Of a stretch of DNA of 64,000 bases, positions 1 through 9,837 are shown piece after piece. The translations under genes were made by a program, and so were the position numbers. The DNA lies in the NCBI GenBank assembly GCA_959347315.1, contig OY365806.1, positions 20,074,247 through 20,138,246 of the forward strand. The letters run 5' to 3'. Source of the stretch: Bimastos eiseni (taxonomy: Eukaryota; Annelida; Clitellata; Crassiclitellata; Lumbricidae). The notes under the pieces are model-generated. The model worked only from the letters and a program-made list of their open reading frames with translations, made no database searches and was not told where the DNA came from. The first letter of the stretch is position 1; the number at the start of each line of letters is the position of its first letter.

Positions 1-111
1 AACATCGATGGTAGTGCAACTTAGTGTCCGATGCCTACAGACCACGTTTATGTAGCGTATCTTTATCAATGTGCGTATTCCTGTGTGTGTATGCGTGGCA
101 GTGATCCATAC

Positions 112-399
112 CGTGAAGTTCCATGACCCCTTCGTCTCGGCCGAGTGAGTTAGCGGCGACGCACTTGTACTGTCCGAAGTCAGCTGAGTCGATCATGTTG
201 ATGCGGAGGCTGAGAGTGAGGGTATTGTCTCCCTCTTCGTACGCCTCGATCCGGTGCTTCATCGTACTCGTGATGCGACGCCCATCCTTCTCCCAATAGT
301 TGGAAGCGTGAGGAAAAGCCGTTATCGTGCATTCGAGGATCGTCTCTCGACCTTTAATCTGCCCGATCCGTAGATTCGGCATGCTGATTCGTGGAGCAA
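112..399 (-). CDS. IgSF adhesion gene, exon 7: Ig3 (gene continues beyond window start)
   Basis: One exon carries the whole third Ig domain, residues 254-349. It begins FAPRISMP, has ILEC (C277), HASNYWEKDGRRI (W289) and DSADFGQYKCVAANSLGRDEG (C333). The pattern DFG-Y-CVA-NSLG is a strong lachesin/IgLON Ig3 match. The acceptor is TTGTTCAG (AG at 401-400) and the donor is CACG|GTATGG at 112/111 in phase 1. A further exon for the C-terminal tail and membrane or GPI anchor is expected at lower coordinates, outside this window. The protein would act at the cell surface in cell-cell adhesion, by family knowledge. Confidence 0.92.
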
Positions 400-580
400 C
401 TGAACAACAACATCCAAGTTCATGTCTAACATTAGAACATATGTATGGGCCGTGTATAGGTGGACCGATATGGGCTCAAAGGGTCATGCTGGTCCAATTT
501 GGGATTATGGGTTCCACATGGGTATGTCGGCTGAGTTGATTATTTAGATAGTGCAAATTGGAAGAACAAACTAGTTGCAA

Positions 581-710
581 CGAAATGAACGGGAACCATA
601 CGAGACACTTAGGCACAAATGTTGAGCCCCATCGGTAGTTTAAATTAAACTACCAATGGGGGCTCAACATTCGTGCCTATACGTGTCTCGTATGGTTCCC
701 GTTCATTTCG
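581..710. repeat. Near-perfect palindromic element, about 63-bp arms
   Basis: The left arm (581 to about 642) and right arm (about 646-710) are reverse complements with only a handful of differences. Each arm runs CGAAATGAACGGGAACCATA outward to GGTAGTTTA at the centre. The right end shares its terminal bases with the adjacent TIR element at 699-867. This looks like a foldback MITE. It is in intron 6. Confidence 0.8.
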
Positions 711-867
711 TCGCAGATCATTTCGTCGTATTTCATTTTGTCGCATTTTAAAAACTACGCTAACCCTGACCCTCACGACGCATAGCCTGGTCCTAACCGA
801 CCCTCACGATACTTATAACCTGACCCTAACAGATATGCGACAAAATGATCTGCGACGAAATGAACGG
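699..867. mobile_element. Small TIR element (MITE-like)
   Basis: The terminal inverted repeats are CCGTTCATTTCGTCGCAGAT... (699-728) and its complement (837-867). Both contain the repeated word ATTTCGTCG or ATTTTGTCG. The interior carries repeated CTGACCCT/CCCTCACGA words. No coding capacity was seen. The left TIR is shared with the outer bases of the palindrome at 581-710, so the two form a composite with three copies of the same terminal word. Confidence 0.65.
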
Positions 868-1375
868 TCACCGTCTCGTGCAACGGACATTGTAGGTAAA
901 ATGGTAAGAGTAAAACGCTCGTACTTTTACAAAGCTAACTGTACGGGGTACATGTAAGGTATATGACGTTACAATAGGCCGTTTTCCATTGCGTAAACAG
1001 TGTCACGCTTCTTTCCGTGGATTTGGATCATCCTTAATTAATTCATCAGCTAGGCCTATTCTAGTTTGAAATTTCCAGAATTTTCCATTCACTTAAATCA
1101 AATTAGGCCTATTGAAACTGTCGTTTCAGAAAAAAACTTTCGTTTTTCCTTATCTCAACACAACCTCGAAGAACTAGACCTACACCTTAAATGGTGGCTG
1201 ATGGGTTTTATAATCACGATCTTATCATTTCCTAACTGCACGCTTTTGTCCCTTTTTATGTGGACATTTGTATCAGTCAAACACAGGGCAGACAGAAGTA
1301 GGCCCATTCCACTCTGGTTAGCTCTGGTGCAGGCCCACCAAGAGGCGAGGCAGGGGAGCAAATGCCCTCGGCAAT

Positions 1376-1460
1376 AGATAGATGGATGGATGGATGGATG
1401 GATGGATAGATAGATAGATAGATAGATAGTTAGATAGATAGATAGATAGATAGATAGATT
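1376..1460. repeat. GATG/GATA tetranucleotide array
   Basis: The tandem GATG units turn into GATA units and directly precede the LINE fragment. Confidence 0.9.
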
Positions 1461-1470
1461 AAAGTTAAAA

Positions 1471-2121
<651 letters not shown>

Positions 2122-2134
2122 GATAGCTGTATAC

Positions 2135-2263
2135 ATTCGACGGTGAGTTTGATAAGTCGGCTGATGTTTGGTGGGACTCCGTTGCTGGCCGTACATTCGA
2201 AGACGTCATCGCATTGCTTCGTCACTTTGTCAATGATCAACGTCACTCCGATTGGACCGGATT
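2135..2263 (-). CDS. IgSF adhesion gene, exon 6: second half of Ig2
   Basis: This exon encodes residues 211-253: ESGPIGVTLIIDKVTKQCDD, then VFECTASNGVPPNISRLIK and LTVE. The FECTASNGVPP segment is the F strand and F-G loop of Ig2 (C234), closely matching the 'C-A-NGVPP' pattern of lachesin/IgLON. The acceptor is TGCGCAG (AG at 2265-2264) and the donor is CGAAT|GTATAC at 2135/2134. The phases are 1 in and 1 out. Joining to 112-399 creates TVEFAPRIS, the conserved Ig2-Ig3 hinge. A LINE tail of ATTGT units begins about a dozen bases into the downstream intron. Confidence 0.88.
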
Positions 2264-2577
2264 CTGCGCACAACACAACCAAAGACACCACGTCATGATC
2301 CTAATCTATCTTATGATTATAGTTATTATAAATTATATAACGCCTGCATGGCAGTACTAAACGCTAAGCCTGATTGGAATCTGGCAGCAGTCAAAGTATT
2401 CAATCAATGATTAAGGCCTATCAGTAGGCCTATGTGTGGCTGTTTGGTCCATTGACGTCACCATCTGCCTTTACCCAGACCAACGGAAAGACACAGGGCA
2501 GTCAATGGATGAAATGTGTTCTGGATGAGATTGACTCTCATTCGCTGTCTTAAGCCAAACGCAGAATCTGCTGCTGT

Positions 2578-2735
2578 TGCTGATGATGATGATGAGAATG
2601 ATGGTACTTTGCCAATGGTGACTATGTATATGAAGATACTATTGACGACGCCGATTATGATGATGACGATGATTATGATGGTGATGATGATAATGACGAT
2701 GATTATGATGATGATGATGATGATGATTATGATGG

Positions 2736-2811
<76 letters not shown>

Positions 2812-2835
2812 GATGATAATGACGTTGATTATGAT
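2578..2835. repeat. (GAT)n trinucleotide array
   Basis: A long GAT/TGA repeat with scattered variants. The Met/Asp and poly-His frames through it are artefacts. Confidence 0.95.
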
Positions 2836-3228
2836 GATGCTGCATATGCTGCTGTCAGTGACTAAATTCGGATCTCATTGGATCTGTGATTAGGCATATC
2901 AAATTTCAGATCCGCCACCTAAACACTCAGATCCGCCGTATAAAAGAGGAGACCAATATATGCCTTTGCCACCATTATCGATCATAATTTTTACGAATCT
3001 TGTTTCATGCACTTTATGTGTTTTCCGGGAAACGAATGACGAGTTTCGGTTATGATTGTAGTCTTAGGCTTGAGATTCTCAAAAGTGTACATCCGTCAAC
3101 TCTGGATGAGCAATTGTACTGGCTGCTGCAGCTGATGCTAATGATGATAATTCGTGGAACGACATTAATTTTATCACTGAGACTCGATGGTATTAACGTC
3201 AACAGAAGGTGCTGCATCATTTGGTTTG

Positions 3229-3349
3229 CTGACTGACTGACTGACAGACTGACAGACTGACTGACTGACTGACTGACTGACTGACTGACTGACTGACTGA
3301 CTGACTGACTGACTGACTGACTGACTGACTGACTGGCTGACTGACTGAC
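3229..3349. repeat. (GACT)n array abutting the exon 5 donor
   Basis: About 30 GACT units, read on the gene strand as GTCAGTCAG..., begin exactly at the splice donor of exon 5. Each unit boundary reads GTCAGT, itself an acceptable donor hexamer. Confidence 0.95.
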
Positions 3350-3538
3350 CTGGTCCGGTTGTTCTGTGTTCGCAGATTTTGCTGTCGCGAACTGAAGGAG
3401 CTTTACTCAAAACGGATTTCCTCTCCCACGTGACGCTGGGAACAGGAACACCTGTGACGTTGCAGGTCAAGGTCACCGTGTCTCCCTCTTGAACCGTTAC
3501 GTCACTGCTCGATAATTCATCGACGATCTCCGGAGGAA
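3350..3538 (-). CDS. IgSF adhesion gene, exon 5: first half of Ig2
   Basis: This exon encodes residues 148-210: VPPEIVDELSSSDVTVQEGD, then TVTLTC (C173), NVTG and VPVPSVTWERK (W185). This is an I-set Ig2 with the 'SSDVTVQEGD' run typical of lachesin/IgLON proteins. The acceptor is GTTTTCAG (AG at 3540-3539) and the donor is CCAG|GTCAGT at 3350/3349, both in phase 1. The donor is the first unit of a long CAGT tetranucleotide array. The frame stays open into that array, which would be read as repeated Gln-Ser-Val-Ser. The segment after W185 contains an extra Cys (C203) in a region where the family usually has an 'REDG' loop, so the C'-D region looks divergent. Confidence 0.88.
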
Positions 3539-3699
3539 CTGAAAACCAGACAGACAAAGAGTTTCAAAGGGTTCCAAATGCTTTCAAAGGGTTACAAAGG
3601 ATTTTCCTTCAATTCTTCATCATCAGGTTTATGTGTTCTCTGCACGTTAGGGTCGACCGCACCGTTATCAAAAAGCTTGTCTTTTGATTCTACATAATA

Positions 3700-4045
3700 G
3701 TGCCATCGTCGTCATCTCTACATACATGTGTAATTATAGCACCGTCGTCATCTTTTCATATGTCATCGTCGTCATATCCACATATGTGATTATTGGCATC
3801 TCTACGTATATCATTGCCGTCATCTCTTCATATTATGTCATCGTCGTCATATCCACATATGTGATCATTGGCATCTCTACATATGTCATCGTCGTCATCT
3901 CTCCATATGTCATCGTCGTCAGCTCTACATATGTCATCGTCATTTCTAAATTATGTCATCGTCGTCATCTTTATATATGTCATTGTCGTCATCTTACTTA
4001 TGTCGACCATCGTCGTCATACATATGTCATCGTCGTCGTCGTCAT
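3700..4045. repeat. 24-bp minisatellite in intron 4
   Basis: Diverged tandem copies of a unit close to TCATCGTCGTCATCTCTACA plus TATG. Because 24 is a multiple of 3, long ORFs run through it on the plus strand. I regard them as spurious. Confidence 0.8.
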
Positions 4046-4189
4046 GGTTACTGTTCTCGTCCTCGTTGTCGTCCAGATTAACAAATGTGGTTGCTCTGTT
4101 GAGTAAAACTGTGGCGCTTGAGGCCCACAGAATCACAGCATTAGAACACATGATTTTACAACATGAAAAATTCAACGAATAATTAATAT

Positions 4190-6085
4190 TAATTCTTGCT
4201 CTGTTTCTGCCTGTATAATTTCATCAGGTCCGGTGATAATCTAGTATCCTTGGTGTTACACAAGACATGACAATAATTTAAAATACATATTGAAAACAGT
4301 TCCTTTGCTTGATATATTTGCATTACGAAGAGTAGGCCTATTAGCGCCAAGAGAAATCAACACATTATAATAGGTTAGGTTATATTTAAAGTTACGCATA
4401 CATGTCGATAAGCCAATAATGTTGTAGTTTGCAGGTGGTCTACCAAAGAAGAGTATTCTAATTTATACTGTATTATAATATATATTATTAGGCCTACACA
4501 TATATTATATATATGATAGATATAATGCACAGACGCATATGGCACACACCCACACAGTAGCCTACAATATGAAAAAGTAAAGTAGGCTTATAATCGTAAC
4601 ATCTCATTAAGTGATTTTACAGCCGTTGCAAAGAAATAATAATAAAATTCTGAGAACCAATTATGGCGGGACGGCTGCAGTATACTATGCCAGGCAGGTC
4701 GTAGTCGTAGCAGTGTTACACAGATACACTTACGTACACACACACAGACAAACAGACACATGTATAAATAAATAAATAGATATACATGTAAATTATATAT
4801 ATGTATATTTATATATGAATAGACACTATATACATATAAAATGGGGTTCACTTTAAAGACCTACGTATTGTACATATTATGTGAATATACATTTATTTTG
4901 CATTAATTATTCATGTAAAAAAGTGGTCCTATGCAAGATCTGAAGCACGATGGACAACAAAACTAGCATCGCACAGCACGAGCAGCAGTTGTTCAGTCTC
5001 TCGTTACAGGTGGTTTGGTTTATCATCGAATTGTCACTCTAGTGTCTAACCCTCTCAGACCTGGCTTAATGGTCCTTTGCATCCATCCCACTCCTCGACA
5101 TTGTCTACGTAATTGGAGAGTCTGTTGGTCGATAACGTTTGCTTTCATAATAATCATTATGTCTTAGAATCTAGAATCTAAAGGACCTTGCGCTTATCGC
5201 TGTCCAATTATAAGCGTGCCGCGTTTTAATTGGCCCGTTCGAGCTCGCTAAATATTTGCAAATTGCTACAGATGAAATAAAGAAAAAGTGACAGGCCTCA
5301 CTTGCACAGGCCTAGTTATTCGTTCGTAACTTGGCTTATGATAATTTTTTTCACAATATGAACACGTGGCACTGGCGCACACAGGCTACGTGCGATTTTT
5401 CAGCATGATTATTCCAATATAAAATGTGAATACGGTTAATAATTGTCAATAAATTTTGGTAGTTGTTTTTTTATTGGCCTGGTCCCTCGCTTTAGGAATG
5501 ATTTATTCGGTGGCCCACTGTGTCAAAAGGTCAGACAAAACTGACGCAAGCCTACAGAGTGAGCACAAATAAATAATGACTGTTCTTTGCATCAGTTACC
5601 CTTTTAAGGTTTATCTGCACGATCGGTTGCAGCTATTGTGCCAAATTTCTTTCTGTCTTTACTAGAAAGTAGATTGATTAAAATACAATGAAGATTAGTT
5701 CCTTGATTAGGATAAACTTCGGCCCTGACTGAAGAACGGCTCATGCTCAGTTGTATGTAGGGCCTACAGATGACTATTTATGTCTGAATGCAAGTATCAT
5801 GAAGTATACGTAAGTACAGGCATGTAGGCGTATGCACAAGATAGTGAGTATATGCTTTACATTGGCATAAAGTGTTATACATGCGTACAGTATGTTTTTA
5901 TATAGAGAGTACGGTTGTTTGTATTTGTATACCTGCCTGCATGTACTTCGATTGAATATGTGTGTCTGTGTACGACCGCTATCAGTAGTTGATATATCTT
6001 GTTCAAAATAGAAGTTCTGCATTTGGCAGCATCGGGTGGTTGAGGTTGAGTTTGGGGTAGGGGTGAATGGTGTCGACCCGGGTGA
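4190..6085. other. Intron 4, AT-rich unique sequence
   Basis: No coding segment or element was recognised. The stretch holds short AT runs (4470-4520, 4790-4820) and several TAGGCCTA palindromes. Confidence 0.5.
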
Positions 6086-6545
6086 ATGATTTGTCATCTC
6101 GCCTTCTCCCGATTCCCACATAACAAGGACTTTATCGCGCGCCGACACCCGTCTAACCTTTCCCGTATCGGTAAATCGTCGCTGCTTTCAGCGCCCGCCA
6201 ACCCCGTGATCGATGGGGGCCGTATGCCCGGCCGACCGACACGACGGGGCCACGAAGGGTCGTCGTCATCGGCCCCCAGCCCCGGCCAGCCACACAACCA
6301 GCCAGTCATGCAGTCGGCAAGCCAGGAGGCCAGCCAGGCAGACAGGCGAGTGGTCACTGAATTTATATGTCGTCGTGTATTTTGACAACTGTCGCGAACT
6401 TTTCCTTGGAGACCATGTCGACTGACGACATCCATCGATGGGTCAACGCCACCAGCAGCAGTAGCAGTCGACTGGCACCAACGACGACGACGACACCATC
6501 AGCATTCTCTTCCTCCGCCGCCGCCGCATCCATACACCGCCTCTC
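6086..6545. other. CpG-rich island inside intron 4
   Basis: This segment is clearly richer in G+C and CpG than its AT-rich surroundings (GCGCGCCGACACCC, GGCCGACCGACACGACG). ORFs are open on both strands, which is expected of high GC content. It may be a regulatory or alternative promoter region, but no start signal was recognised. Confidence 0.35.
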
Positions 6546-6575
6546 AGATTGATGCGGTTTTAACTCAGCAGTCGC

Positions 6576-6577
<2 letters not shown>

Positions 6578-6650
<73 letters not shown>
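6578..6650. repeat. (CT)n microsatellite
   Basis: Nearly pure CT dinucleotides, followed by CT-rich sequence to about 6750 and TA repeats at 6757-6790. Confidence 0.95.
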
Positions 6651-6653
<3 letters not shown>

Positions 6654-7588
6654 TGTTCTCTATATCACTCTACCTCATCCTTCTCTCTCTCTTTCACTCA
6701 ATCGCTCTCTCCCACCCACTCCCCCACTCTCGCCCTCTTTCTCACGACCTAGCATCTTTATATATATATATATACACATATATATATATACAGAAGTATG
6801 CGTATCTACATCAATGATATATTTACTCTGCATGTGCCTTGGTATTTGCAGACGCGCGCACACACACACGCGCACGCACGGACTCGAACTTCTCTCGCTC
6901 AATATCACGCTTAATATCACGTCTGTTGGTCCTTTGCTTTGAAATGATGATAAAATGATAATATTCCCTCTCTGACTTACTGCTTGGTTTGAACTTAGGG
7001 CACTTCTGTTTCTGCCCGTATTCGTAAGACTTTTCTTTTCCCACCAGACTTTTGGCCCCGTGGAGCGCCTCTGATTAGGTTGCACTGGGAGAGAAGCTAT
7101 AGAAGTATGTAAATACATTTCAATGCAATAAAAACATTATACATGTAGGCCTATATGATGGATATTTTACCTGTGCTCTTCTTTCCACAATTTTTTCAGC
7201 AGGTCTTGTCTAAATATTTTGAAATGAACAAGACGTCTCGATAATTGGAGAGGCATCCATAGGTAGCCTCGTTTAACCACGTTCATAAACAATAGGCCTA
7301 ATTGGTTGAGTTAGTGTAAATATTTGGACTAAACCTCGGTTCTTCGCAGCGCCTGCCTTGGTCACGTGCCTTGTATTCGCCAGGTGGCGCATCCTGTTAT
7401 TTGTCCACATCGTTATTATATGACGTGAGTTTTTCTCGCCACTCCGTCTGTCATGGTAGACGAGCGCACCCGAGATTAGAGCAACGAGAAAGACGAACAG
7501 CGAGCATGTGAGCTCATGAGTGAGGAATGGAGTGAGCGTCACAGTGTCAGTGAATGGGCCAGTGAGTGAGTGAGTAAGCAGAGACTAC

Positions 7589-7793
7589 CTTTGACGTGTA
7601 GCATGACCAGTTTGCTCTTGACGGGGTTCGTGTTGATTGTGCACCTGTACTGTCCCTCGTCGTCCCATCTGATGTCCCGGATCTGGAGATTCCATTCCTT
7701 GACCAACGGTCGAACGACGCTGAACCGAGTGTCGTCCACCACTCGACGCTCTTCGTACGTCAGAGGAATCGAGTTGTAGTCGAGCCAGGCCAC
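7589..7793 (-). CDS. IgSF adhesion gene, exon 4: second half of Ig1
   Basis: This exon encodes residues 80-147. It opens with VAWLD (the Trp of the Ig core) and carries WNLQIRDIRWDDEGQYRC, the D-x-G-x-Y-x-C signature of the F strand (C130), then TINTNPVKSK and a G strand ending LHVK. The 'INT-P' segment is diagnostic of the lachesin/DPR/IgLON class. The acceptor is GGGACAG (AG at 7795-7794), preceded by a TG-rich tract, not a pyrimidine tract. The donor is AAAG|GTAGTC at 7589 in phase 1. Spliced to 3350-3538, it gives HVK-VPPEIVDE, the usual Ig1-Ig2 hinge of this family. Confidence 0.9.
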
Positions 7794-7800
7794 CTGTCCC

Positions 7801-7832
7801 CACACACACACAAACACACACACACACACACG
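7801..7832. repeat. (CA)n tract forming the intron 3 acceptor region
   Basis: On the gene strand this reads TGTGTG...TGTTTGTGTGTGTG followed by GGGACAG, so a TG repeat stands where a polypyrimidine tract would be expected before exon 4. Confidence 0.85.
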
Positions 7833-7872
7833 TCTACATAATGTACGTACTGCATCTTCAGAGAAAGAGATT

Positions 7873-8734
7873 AACATGACAAGTGTTGGGCACGAGATCA
7901 AAACCTTGAGACCAAGGCCGAGACCAAGACCGAGAGGACCAAGACCAATACCGAGACCGGGTGGTCCGAAACCAAGACCAAGACCGAGACCGATGGTCCG
8001 AGACCAAGACCAAGACCGATACTCTTTTTTATAAACAATTCAATTTATTAAGACGCTAAAACGGAATAACACGCTTAGAACATTAATTTTACTCCTAAAG
8101 AATACTAATCTTAATAATGGTCCAGAAAACAGTTTTATCGGTCAGTCTGAACTTTTGCGGGTTCAGCCCTTGGCTTTGGCCTGAGAATATCACACTTAAA
8201 TTATTTGCAGTATACGATAGGTAACACTTTAAGACACCTGAACTAGTAGATTAACGTTCCGTTTGAATGATGTACTGGTACTGGGAATTGTAAATCAACA
8301 GTGTTTACATGTGGCCGACCAAATAATCATTAGATTGTTCCAAAACCTTGACATTTGTGAAAGCAAATTTGTAATGGCTGGCTCCGTTGCAAATGCATCT
8401 TTTGCCCATAGTAACATGTATATATAGACGGTCAGCACGCCATAAATCGATAACAATTGCGTAAGGCCTAAACATATGGTGCCTGTAATAATCAAAAGTA
8501 ATCGACAAATATAAAAACTGCTCTGATACGGCAAATGACCAAGAAAACTAATCGAAGACAGAGACCAATCCCAAGAACATTCCTTTAAGACCAAGACCGA
8601 CACATTCGAGACCAAGACCGAGACCAAGACCGAAGGTCAGAGACCCAGACTAAGACTAAGACCGATGCATTCGAGACCTAGACCGCAGTTTTTTGGTCTC
8701 GAGACCGTCTCGAGACCACATCCCTGAACATAAC
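7873..8734. mobile_element. Non-autonomous hAT-type MITE with 8-bp target duplication
   Basis: The element spans 7881-8726. It is flanked by AACATGAC (7873-7880) and AACATAAC (8727-8734), a 7/8 match fitting a hAT 8-bp target-site duplication. One end reads AAGTGTTGGG. The other ends in ACATCCCTG, with reverse complement CAGGGATGTG. Both subterminal regions consist of degenerate GACCAAGACCGA/GAGACC units (about 7905-8020 and 8590-8715), and the interior is AT-rich with no coding capacity. A related copy lies at 54146-54936 in the opposite orientation. The element is in intron 3 of the IgSF gene. Confidence 0.7.
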
Positions 8735-9730
8735 AAGGGCTCAAAGTGGTTCAGAAAACATTTAGTCTGTGTAAAAGCCACTGACCAAAGCAGGATATTA
8801 TGTAAAATCTGGTTCACACGGGGTAGGAACTCCTCCACTACTTGCAGTCCAGCAGTGCCAGTTCCAAGCCTGAATAGACGAGGAGGGCGACGCTAATTTT
8901 GTTGTCACACAGTGTCGTTAAACTGCAACCACCACCACGCGAGGCAGGCGGAGTCGTTTCACTGACTATAGATGAAGAAATACGACTGCGTTAAGCGTAA
9001 GTCAAAGATAGAATATTGTAATCGCAATTGCAATCTTCAAGCTTCTAAAGCGCCACTCGTAGAAAAGGCGCAGGACACCAGTTTATTCACGAGCGTTGTA
9101 TACCTGCGACAAGGTAAACCTCCATGCGATTGACAAAGACATAGGAGGTGGGCTCTGTTATGCTGTAGCTTAGACACATTTTACAACGGATTATAGGGGA
9201 AATAATGAGGGTGCGTTTTTCACACGATTGGCAGCCAGAGTAACATGGGGGAAAGTGAGACGAAGAGGAGAGTAAGACGACAATGACCACAGTGTAAAAT
9301 AATTATATGACCCTATTTGGACGAACAGATTAAGCTCTCACTCTCATATAGTAATATGGCAATCACGGCTTATTGAAAATATGCAATAGCGCGTGCAACG
9401 AGAATCCATGCAACTGGTGCTGGTGAGCATATAATATGCATATATCACTGGACAATGCTCTAATTAATTTATATATTGAATTTACTGAGGCAACTCATAT
9501 ACAACGGCTGCGGTATTCCGTCAGCCTCATTCATATTAGGTTTAAGTGAAATCAAAACCGAGTGTCATCACTATTATTATGTAAAACAGTAAAGAGAAAC
9601 CAAGAGAGTCGTTAGAGACGTAACACGTAGAAGCATTGGAACAATATATAGAAACATGTTAGTGACCCCCAAACAGAATAAGACAGTTTCCAGAGGTCAG
9701 TTGTGGGTCTATAAGCAGAGTCCGTCTGAC
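8735..9730. other. Intron 3 remainder
   Basis: No gene seen. A word shared with 38381 and 55415 (TTATTCACGAGC, at 9083-9094) marks a small dispersed-repeat remnant. Confidence 0.4.
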
Positions 9731-9837
9731 CTTGAATTTGTTAAGGTAGTCGATGGAGCACGGAAGGACAGCAGTTTGGCCTTTGACGACCGTTACGTTG
9801 ACAATGGGGACATCGAAGATCGGCTCCATTCCAATCG
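9731..9837 (-). CDS. IgSF adhesion gene, exon 3: first half of Ig1
   Basis: The exon starts after ATGCAG (AG at 9839-9838) and ends TTCAAG|GTCAGA at 9731. It encodes residues of about 44-79 and includes NVTVVKGQTAVLPC, the B-strand Cys (C70) of a V-type Ig domain. An NVT sequon is present. The exit phase is 0, and the next exon begins directly with VAWLD. The resulting KFK-VAWLD junction is the classic C-strand of lachesin, DPR and IgLON Ig1 domains. An AT-dinucleotide tract lies about 40 bp upstream in the intron. Confidence 0.85.

Larger units (their letters stand above)
2264..3349 (-). other. Intron 5 of the IgSF gene
   Basis: It contains a TGA/GAT trinucleotide array (about 2578-2835) and the CAGT array at 3229-3348 that starts at the splice donor. 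The remaining unique sequence (2300-2570, 2850-3220) shows nothing recognisable. Confidence 0.75.

Noticed and set aside
760..832. Interstitial telomere repeats
   Set aside because: The CTGACCCT/CCCTAAC words are irregular and lie inside a TIR element, not in TTAGGG tandem order.
2639..2845. Poly-histidine and Met-rich ORFs
   Set aside because: Artefacts of the GAT trinucleotide array.
3700..4045. CRISPR-like array
   Set aside because: The 24-bp units are contiguous and degenerate with no unique spacers, in a eukaryotic intron. It is a minisatellite.
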